From the NCBI GenBank assembly GCA_049970095.1, contig JBMFNP010000017.1, positions 1-31,788 of the forward strand: DNA of 31,788 bases. The letters are read 5' to 3'. The translations under genes and the position numbers were made by a program. How positions within the stretch are numbered: the first letter of the stretch is position 1; the number at the start of each line of letters is the position of its first letter. Origin of the DNA: SKW197 sp049970095. Its GTDB lineage: Archaea > Thermoplasmatota > Thermoplasmata > Lutacidiplasmatales > SKW197. The notes under the pieces are model-generated. The model searched no databases. It was not told where the DNA came from and saw nothing but the letters and a program-made list of their open reading frames with translations. This document shows, piece after piece, positions 28,401-31,788 of this stretch.

Positions 28401-29672
28401 AGAGTACTTTTTTACACGGATGCTCTCCTCTGCAGTGTTCACCTTCTCCTTCAACCTCTCAATTTCTGATTGCGGAAGTGCAGTTTCACTGGTTAGAAAA
28501 GCAATTATCTGAGAAATCTCAGAGTTGAGCATGTTCTCTATTGCACTGTAGATGTAGCTCTTTGCCAGCAGTAAATTATCAAATGCTTCTCCATACTTTT
28601 TTTCCTGCCAGAATTTTTTAGCATCGGCAACCAGATTCTCAGCATCAACCATTGAAATCTCAAACTTTTTTCCTTCCTCTACTAATGTTTCCACATACTC
28701 AAGATTGCGTGTGTAGTATCCAGTGCCTGCTGGGAGATAATTCTCTGCATTACCAAGGTTTTCCGCAAATTCTACAAGGATCCCTGTCCCCTCTGTAAGG
28801 TAGGATTGAAGTGCATAACTATATGCAGATGCAAGAATGAGCGCCTCTTCATATCTTTTCTCCTCAACCAGAATTGAGATTTTTTTTCTGATTTCAAGGT
28901 AGGGTACCTCCTCTCTCCGTTCATAAAAAATTTCTGCTGTACTCTCTATTTTTTTCTCCTCCTTCTCAACTGCATTAAGAATTTCTCTCGCCATTTTTAT
29001 ATCTTCAATAGTTTTTGTGCACTCTTTGATGGCTTCCCTGTAATTTCCCTCACTCATGAGTGATTTTATTGTGCCCACTTGCTCTGAAAATGCATTTTTT
29101 ATGGCTGATGGAGAATCATCATATGCTTTTATCATGTCTTTAAAAAAATTAGTAGCTTTTTCATATTCTTCTATGATTATATTCTCTATTTTTAGAAGTT
29201 TTTCTCCAGCATCATTTGCCTCCTTATACTGTGCAGTATTGAGTTTCGCCTCAATATCTCCCAGTCTCTCCTCAATTTTTTGATGTGTTCCAATACCCAT
29301 TGCCCTGATTTCCTCCCATTTTTTCTTGCACTCATCATATTTTCTTCTGGCAGATTCTTCAAGTTCTGATATTTCCTTCTCCTCTGCTTTTCGCTCTCCC
29401 TTAACTCCCAGCTTTTCAATCACTGCAAGGAGTTTCTTCCCCTCATTGAGTACCTTATCATATGCTCCTTTTTCATACAAATTGTGCATTGTATTGTATA
29501 TTTTCTCAACTTTTTCAATATTTTTTATTTTTTTCTCCTTTATCAGACCCATCTGTTCATCAATCTTTGCCAGAATTTCCTTTGCCTTTAACTTGAGTTT
29601 CTCTGGTTCTTCTCCAGATTCTCCATGTATGGACATAAACACAGTCACTACAAGGGGAAATACTTTTAGCAT
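19452..29672 (-). CDS. Giant 3406-residue protein made of about 54 helical repeats of 62 residues
   Basis: I do not recognise a described family. After a short hydrophobic start (VFPLVVTVFMSI, residues 4-15, too short for a certain signal peptide) the protein is almost entirely helical and rich in Glu, Lys, Ile and Ala. A unit recurs about every 62 residues: GID(L/V/I)S, a short helix ending in LL-x2-A-x3-L, then K-x-Y-x-EA, then a helix of about 40 residues. Examples are GIDLSGEKNVIENAGEKI with SKFLEAMEVL and GVDTTNARAMFEVAKNTL with KDYLEAKRVL. Counting the Y-x-E-A-like core by eye gives about 54 units. There is no Walker motif, so this is not an SMC or Rad50 protein. The alternation of short and long helices recalls spectrin-like rods, which is inference. 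The ATG has GGTGA at 29677-29681 and a TATA box. The same unit is found in the DUF835 protein at 5181-7409. Confidence 0.85.
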   Translation of the reverse strand: MLKVFPLVVTVFMSIHGESGEEPEKLKLKAKEILAKIDEQMGLIKEKKIKNIEKVEKIYNTMHNLYEKGAYDKVLNEGKKLLAVIEKLGVKGERKAEEKEISELEESARRKYDECKKKWEEIRAMGIGTHQKIEERLGDIEAKLNTAQYKEANDAGEKLLKIENIIIEEYEKATNFFKDMIKAYDDSPSAIKNAFSEQVGTIKSLMSEGNYREAIKECTKTIEDIKMAREILNAVEKEEKKIESTAEIFYERREEVPYLEIRKKISILVEEKRYEEALILASAYSYALQSYLTEGTGILVEFAENLGNAENYLPAGTGYYTRNLEYVETLVEEGKKFEISMVDAENLVADAKKFWQEKKYGEAFDNLLLAKSYIYSAIENMLNSEISQIIAFLTSETALPQSEIERLKEKVNTAEESIRVKKYSEAKAMLAEIRNEFGKVKDNILSSIKKELNRKIEEAEKLGIDIPGVKRLVSIGEHEEVKGNFTNAITHYRNALDGINAVVLVEAEKKIADAEKFMGILKELPESAFINKLNEIKGKKEKAEGFEILHEIMLLKDLFVKDMNILIGKKLDNFAKLQTLKSELKIEYTIPSFICRSYEDAETVMKQIGQLEHEIDEKFHSAFEKLVEEGNRKIEQTIPGADISAEKAIFEEFLRKVSEHRWTEGYELYRQFSQMMENTIVNAVKKRVRETLRPLNNFAQELGRGLTSKEIGALIKNVNVENAKEIYQNIIQIEKHLEDEISAILSDKVSKINASVKIAESIGFDISGITKELEDAGIAINEKRYAEANAMLEEIKKRLASALIDFVTRELQELKRLVNFALDRKIEIGEVNSYLNDAESLLGRKNVIAAHERITLGRQTIMHQFSKAVEDMENIFGKCIFVMEKLKIQYDDILAQQKSVENLKREGKLIEIVDLYHKLIDIATDRLSLQWKEVYRVAGETVSTLERFGLGTGYREHLEKIRTLAITNRMYEALIELSNMLTEGNAVLESEGKKIYEKLTSLLETGQKYGIDLSGEKNVIENAGEKIRESKFLEAMEVLYPLYTNCVKIVNKFLSDMQAGIHENLKSLKEMGIDTTHLVEKVDNLQSYVQAIDWKNALEYGTALRIEVQNFLRTKIEEIIKDCGEKLTLLEKSGEDISKIRFMLDIAVDKLKQEDVLKARSAAISAKDAAEKALIEKLNAIIDYWEKILAMIEKEMPVPELSAKISMLKERTKTSPLSAFEVEKELKALLKEKINQKNTENKELVAKMKNEFVSIKIEWEKMEMQLKVLSDKEHYEPVEIQNVLNFGENLHQEIKNRISRTLVEFENLLTILPPPQIEESKKTIATSKELLNAGDIYGANRELNSIAANLQKVINEHIEKEIKEAEKTINSLKALNLNYHVYENRFIDAKELLAKDEFTRSLEVLRGIIEEGNREILDYINNTNREIADACELIRKLEIDPSSIVEKHNMAKEYVEKGDFANAAKLYEELRIMVSKTMEENLLASINQCDLLIEFAVGLGIDVYHPKELLNKGKIRFASKMYVQAKNLVLKAQSATEESVKRYISDEIALIAQEIEMLGLLGIQTADYNAVLADATKKLELRDYMGAQSIAVKLKKQVEDLLEENSAKMLAEIRNCIEKATQVGVDPTLFEKMYATATAFVNNRNYEGAVTLAKDAKAKLIEMTSEVFKNNLEAFTRWLEILNLFEISTGDYLEIQKMAKNAFSSGDIIEGARIIKNALNEIEISIKDKILKIREEIEGKMRILERSGAQTAPVTMELRQITAAVDQRDYIEAKEHVNLAKKSLSQIAEIKSRESLGNLKKYVDDLRKSGISVPDRCGELEVLITGGQYLDAILKYDEIMNDLNQKYAAQIMGIVEETEGYISSTGHLITAPANFLETLKQVRKLVENKDYNSGYQIACQVRQHVISQIEGKINGIISEAQGYIEKFKNIGAEILSAAIVINNASLLLSQKKYPEAYALANEAISKIMTAVREHTAREIEDYKSFISDCERTGIDVTKFREGVVRAEKLLMENRIMETYSAIKETKKLGDESMATYLASRVNDTIAKIDEAERMGVDTSRVLEMRNRVSSVQKSPNVLDALRELKNVEQEASELTEENVKKVYASIKEIQEFFTLEGISLTETENLLRAAEMNLRAKNYVEAMAALIEAETITTEKVEHYISDEITKWKKYISILSRISESPNLQEQLRKVHDLLIVKEYKKAHLMLKELDTFMKKTVEEKLIPMAENKLKEIGEIKKMGIDLTRIEVKLMETLQKLKTPEYLQALEVLDEITKEYNSMLISQTKNELEIFSKNIELAQILGFRETDKYRETVTAATNLINAGKYFEALKKIHKDQIEIYSRLSESINKNIEKCIEEMELVSELHIDFSEVNAMIESAKMKMKYMDIMSAYTLVTNAKNLIPEIIKGQITREIENLMEKARWLKESGIDVSAHVHFLEKARERLNAGRHSEAKFLIVRYMNSILPVLEENFDKSVELLKATINTAKIIGVKVEGESTLWADIKKHVATGDYIGVNDIIDAYQKNLINRIEETVREELQKFSALLEVATVYRCGVENITDAFTKAQNNFKNRRYVEALNLSKQNIEKLSKILEEKAQIELKNIKTEMEEYARYGVEIDIPKKILEEAEKRLHEKNYSLAFESIVRCRKTMEQNVTQFEKNLIETTQSLLADAQEMKINVDEGRTIFINGRELFNAGKLVDAAGTLVTAKDKIAQQLKSELRTRIETMNSTLEIGREMKIDLSEIEQHLQHALKNLLINNFMEAHKFIAMATSKFVTLATATLGQEISKLEALISIGESVGCNLIQNRKEILKTKEMVVNKEFISAKHSLDELTAKTKQTISLKVVEELKGTRAILELARKLGLDVSKQDDIIRDAEELEKKEKYQEAYNYAIETKAYLVNSVVKFINSEISNVSAMLNIALSIGVPELAPAREEIDRSLKKLHEMEFENAHAMVESAKKHIVANSTEYLGALLKDAENILSDARNIEANVGEELYTEVENARNLINQQRFREAKELIMKIYDMGLELAQGKMQEKMNILNSLLELAKNFRIPVENASETMNSILENINAKNFRNANRRCLEFTKKVSELLQNYCESQIMHTAKLIDLGESMGIKLIEIKRNVESTWALLRNKQYREVVVLTTDAQRKIESMIDVFIKEQIQQTQNDVKYAESIGANTVKVREIVASATTKYSEKDYLAAYRILREAENVLSKTLQRHILDSVSVARLTYDIGIRAGVDLSGIEEKLREIEQLINEKKFRDAYFKVVETRKAIISQIEEYMNGVMNGVNQKIETANELGVDTTNARAMFEVAKNTLRGKDYLEAKRVLIKIEETIDAQCRDYLLDEYSNLMRKTEEFRGKDVDTSEVLATLEKVKGRIDNKLYVEAKLLLETVRAKIRNIERIVKLGV
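19500..29370 (-). repeat. Array of about 54 coding repeats, about 186 nt each
   Basis: Two adjacent units in the middle (starting GIDLSGEKNV and GIDTTHLVEK) are each exactly 62 residues long. The Y-x-E-A-like core recurs about 54 times from the N-terminal GAYDKV to the C-terminal KLYVEA. Copies near the C-terminus (KDYLAAYRIL, KKFRDAYFKV, KDYLEAKRVL, KLYVEAKLLL) are the most regular. Those in the first 900 residues are more worn and irregular in spacing. Array borders are approximate. Confidence 0.75.
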
Positions 29673-29702
29673 GCTTTCACCATTCCCAAACTACAGAATA
29701 CG

Positions 29703-29717
29703 GTTTTTAAATTTAAC
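29703..29717 (-). promoter_or_regulatory. TATA-like box for the 3406-residue protein gene
   Basis: Minus-strand GTTAAATTTAAAAAC lies in the 50-nt gap after moaE. It predicts initiation near 29685 and a leader of about 12 nt holding GGTGA at 29681-29677, 4 nt before the ATG. The giant gene therefore probably has its own promoter rather than reading through from moaE. Confidence 0.5.
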
Positions 29718-29722
29718 CTTTC

Positions 29723-30130
29723 CTATTTCCATTTTCCCTTGCCTTCTATGAATTCCTTTTTCCAGATGGGTACACTTTTTTTAATTCTGTCAATTACTTC
29801 TTTTGCGGCACCAAAACATTCTTCCCTGTGGGGGGCAAACGCAATAATATAAACAGTTGGTTCACCTGGCATGAAGGAGCCAACACGATGATGCACATGG
29901 AGCGCATCTAGATGGTATTTTTCTGCAACTTCTCTGGCTATTTTTTTCAATTCTGAAAGTGCCATTGCACGATAGTCCGTATATTCTAGTTTTTCTATTT
30001 TTTTCCCGTCATCCTTCCCCCGCACAACGCCAACAAAAACCACGCAGGCACCACTCGTTTCAGGTACTTTACCTAGCAGGTTATCCAGAATAACTTTTTT
30101 TCTGCCTATGCTTACCTCCACATTTTTCAT
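29723..30130 (-). CDS. moaE: Molybdopterin synthase catalytic subunit MoaE
   Basis: MoaE binds precursor Z (cyclic pyranopterin monophosphate) and, with thiocarboxylated MoaD, inserts two sulfurs to make molybdopterin. The 135 residues match the family. Visible motifs are FVGVVRGKDDGKKIEKLEY, with the RG-x2 substrate loop, the HHRVG-x3-PGEP segment, FAPHREECFGAA and the lysine-rich VPIWKKE end that carries the catalytic lysines. Its ATG follows the moaD stop with no gap (TGAATG), so translation is coupled to moaD. It is followed by a 50-nt gap with a new promoter. Confidence 0.95.
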   Translation of the reverse strand: MKNVEVSIGRKKVILDNLLGKVPETSGACVVFVGVVRGKDDGKKIEKLEYTDYRAMALSELKKIAREVAEKYHLDALHVHHRVGSFMPGEPTVYIIAFAPHREECFGAAKEVIDRIKKSVPIWKKEFIEGKGKWK

Positions 30131-30373
30131 TCAACCACCACTCACTGGGGGGAGCAGGGCAATTTCATCTCCATCTTCTATCCTCTCATTTTCCTCAACA
30201 TACTGTCTGTTCTTTGCTACAATAATCTCTGCAGTTTTTTTCATTTCTGGATACTTCTTGTACAGCAAGGAAAGAAGACCGGAAATAGTTATTCCGTGCT
30301 CCACATTAATGGTTTCAGTTTCTCTGCCTGTAATATCCCGCAAGCCAGCAAAATATTTTACCTTTATTTTCAT
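30131..30373 (-). CDS. moaD: Molybdopterin synthase sulfur-carrier subunit MoaD
   Basis: MoaD is a ubiquitin-fold sulfur carrier. Its C-terminal Gly-Gly is adenylated and thiocarboxylated, then donates sulfur in the MoaE active site. The 80 residues start with a beta-grasp strand (MKIKVKYFAGLRD) and end LLPPVSGG, the exact terminal motif required. The N-terminal FAGLR is typical. The ATG at 30373 has GGAG about 7 nt upstream, inside the end of the coiled-coil gene, whose stop is at 30378-30380. The activating enzyme (MoeB/ThiF type) is not in the window. A role as a SAMP-type protein tag is possible in archaea but cannot be judged here. Confidence 0.94.
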   Translation of the reverse strand: MKIKVKYFAGLRDITGRETETINVEHGITISGLLSLLYKKYPEMKKTAEIIVAKNRQYVEENERIEDGDEIALLPPVSGG

Positions 30374-30377
30374 TTTC

Positions 30378-31664
30378 TCACTCCTTCAGGAGTTCTTCAA
30401 TACTCTTTTTCATTTTTTCTACCTGGAGTCGTTTCTCCTCTAATGACTTCTCTTTCTCCTGAATTTCTTTTGCCATTGCATCAAGCTCAGATTCTCGTTT
30501 TGCAATTGCCTTTTCCCGCTGCTTTAATTCCTTCTCCAGTATCGCAAACTCTCTCTCCTTTTCTGAAAGTTGTGCTGCATATTCTTCAAGTTCCTTCTCC
30601 CGTCTGGCAATTTTTTCGCGCTCTGCTTTAAGCATGTTTTCCACAGCGGTACCGGTGGTCTTCTCTTTCTCCTTCAACTTTTCCTCAAGGGCTTGAAGGG
30701 CTTTTTCTCGCTCTTTCAAATCCCTGAGTTCCTCTGCCAGTTTTTTCTTCATTTCCTTCTCAAGTGCTCTCTCTTTTTCCGCAAGCTCCTCTTCCCTTCT
30801 CTCAAGTTCCCGTTCCCGTTTTGCAAGTTCATTTTTCTCCTTTTTTACCGTTTCCTCCACTTCCCTCTTTATTTCATTTTCAGCATTGTCCAGTTTTTCC
30901 ATCTCCGCCTGAAGCCGTTTCCATACCTCAGCAAGTTCACTTTTCTCAGTTAGAATTTTTGCCCGCATTTCCTCCAGTTCCTTATCTTTCCTTGATAGTG
31001 CATCCTCTTTTTCTTCAAGTGCATGTGCAAGATTTTCAATCTGTTTTTCGCGCAACTCAATTTCTTTTTCCCTCTTTTTAAGGTCTTTTTCAAGTTCCTC
31101 TTTTTCTCTTATCAAGGTTTCTTTCTCTTCCCTTATTTTTGCCAGTATCTCTTCATTTCTTCTCTGCTCCATTGTCTTTGCATACTTCATCAGTGCAATT
31201 GCTGCCTGCTTTACCTCTTCCAGCTCTGTCTCTTTTCTTGCATATTCTTCCTCCAGAACTTTTTCGCGCTGCAGCAACTCACAATATCTCTTTTTCTCCA
31301 AATTGAGAGTGTTTTCAAGTTCCTGGAGTTCAAGTTCTTTCTCATGCAATCTCTCAGATTCTTTTGCCAGTTCTTTTTTCTTTGCCTCAATCTCGTCCAT
31401 TCCTTTTACCACATTTTCTGCTTCTCTATCCAGTTGCAACTCTTTTTTGTGTAATTCCTCCTCCTTTCTTTTGAGCTCTATCTGAAGCGTATCCAGCATA
31501 TTGCTCTTCATAGTTAATTTCTCCATTTCCTCTGCATATTTTCTTTCCAGTGTTTTTATTTCACTTTCTCTTGCAATCAGATTCTTTGTTCTCTGCGCAA
31601 TCTCCTTATCCCTTGCTTCCAGTTCAGCCATTTTCTTTTCAATCTCCCTCTTTTCTTTTTCCAA
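30378..31664 (-). CDS. Long coiled-coil protein, downstream part of a probably frameshifted membrane-anchored gene
   Basis: The 428 residues are almost wholly Glu/Lys/Leu with unbroken heptads (for example KELEEYAAQLSEKEREFAI), predicting one long parallel coiled coil. There are no cysteines apart from one near YCELLQRE, and no recognisable enzyme domain. The only standard start is a TTG at 31664 with no ribosome binding site, and heptads already run upstream of it (IKNLQEQLEKEK) to a stop at about 31690. In another frame an open segment with a membrane helix enters from the right edge and overlaps this one, so the two probably form one gene split at a T-run at 31678-31682 (see the finding). 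The stop lies 4 nt before moaD, but a functional link to molybdopterin is not expected. Function unknown; a structural or scaffolding role is a guess. Confidence 0.7.
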   Translation of the reverse strand: MEKEKREIEKKMAELEARDKEIAQRTKNLIARESEIKTLERKYAEEMEKLTMKSNMLDTLQIELKRKEEELHKKELQLDREAENVVKGMDEIEAKKKELAKESERLHEKELELQELENTLNLEKKRYCELLQREKVLEEEYARKETELEEVKQAAIALMKYAKTMEQRRNEEILAKIREEKETLIREKEELEKDLKKREKEIELREKQIENLAHALEEKEDALSRKDKELEEMRAKILTEKSELAEVWKRLQAEMEKLDNAENEIKREVEETVKKEKNELAKRERELERREEELAEKERALEKEMKKKLAEELRDLKEREKALQALEEKLKEKEKTTGTAVENMLKAEREKIARREKELEEYAAQLSEKEREFAILEKELKQREKAIAKRESELDAMAKEIQEKEKSLEEKRLQVEKMKKSIEELLKE

Positions 31665-31788
31665 CTGTTCCTGCAGGTTTTTGATCCGCTATATTCTCTG
31701 AAGTTTTTGAAAGTTCTAAACTGTTTGTGATGGAAGAGTAAAGAGAGTAAGACAAAACTCCAAACACGAGTGATATGATAGTTATAAC
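31639..31788 (-). CDS. Membrane-anchor fragment, upstream part of the coiled-coil gene, partial at right edge
   Basis: From the right edge this frame is open for 49 codons to a TGA at 31639-31641. It begins VITIISLVFGVLSYSLYSS, a membrane helix, then TNSLELSKTSENIADQ, a helical stretch, and after that a poor KPAGTVGKRKEGD tail. At the DQ/KP junction the other frame gives NLQEQLEKEKREIEKK, a natural continuation into the coiled coil at 30378-31664. Removing one A from the run at 31678-31682 joins the two. The N-terminus lies outside the window. It could instead be the true end of a separate membrane protein. Confidence 0.5.
   Translation of the reverse strand, partial: VITIISLVFGVLSYSLYSSITNSLELSKTSENIADQKPAGTVGKRKEGD

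Noticed and set aside
19452..29672. SMC, Rad50 or myosin-like identity of the giant protein
   Set aside because: No Walker A or B motif or hinge domain is visible, and the 62-residue unit with regular GID turns breaks continuous heptads.
19452..29672. Classical TPR array
   Set aside because: The Y-x-E-A core recalls TPR, but the period is 62, not 34, and the second helix is about 40 residues long.
1..31788. CRISPR array, insertion sequence, transposase or integrase
   Set aside because: No spaced identical direct repeats at DNA level and no mobile-element protein on either strand; all repeats seen are coding and diverged.

Overview
The window looks like chromosome of a euryarchaeon, most likely of the Thermoplasmata or a neighbouring lineage. 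Evidence: an archaeal-type ribosomal protein L10e, a free-standing Kae1, an archaeal-type PheS of 501 residues, a zinc-ribbon protein with two DUF835 domains, NosD-like beta-helix and type 3 (DxDxDG) surface proteins, and archaeal TATA boxes placed about 25 nt before leaderless or short-leader starts. The lineage call is inference from gene families; no rRNA or tRNA gene was seen.

Layout. 1-2734 (minus): two surface-protein genes, a type 3 repeat protein running off the left edge and a NosD-like beta-helix gene broken by a single-base frameshift. 2841-7409 (minus): a probable operon of zinc-ribbon/DUF835 protein, Kae1 and glycerate 2-kinase. 7614-8141 (plus): L10e, divergent from that operon. 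8177-9613 (minus): GT5 glycogen synthase, convergent with L10e. 9836-16438 (plus): a 2200-residue membrane-anchored protein with 11 tandem repeats of about 50 residues and a C-terminal papain-like amidase domain. 16509-19455 (plus): a tight operon of lysine 6-dehydrogenase-like enzyme, PheS and acylphosphatase. 19452-29672 (minus): a 3406-residue protein built of about 54 copies of a 62-residue helical repeat. 29723-31788 (minus): MoaE, MoaD and a membrane-anchored coiled-coil protein that is also frameshifted.

The housekeeping genes (translation, tRNA modification, molybdopterin, glycogen, glycerate) are ordinary. The unusual content is structural. The 62-residue repeat of the 3406-residue protein also occurs in the middle of the zinc-ribbon/DUF835 protein 12 kb away, with the same period, which suggests a repeat family used as a scaffold in this lineage. 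The 2200-residue protein joins a repeat array, a hydrophobic hairpin, beta-rich domains and a Cys/His amidase domain, an architecture I do not recognise as described. Together with the long coiled-coil gene at the right edge, nearly 60% of the window codes for very large repetitive proteins of unknown role.

There is no intergenic stretch above 300 bases. The two largest gaps (7410-7613 and 9614-9835) hold divergent promoters and nothing else I can recognise.
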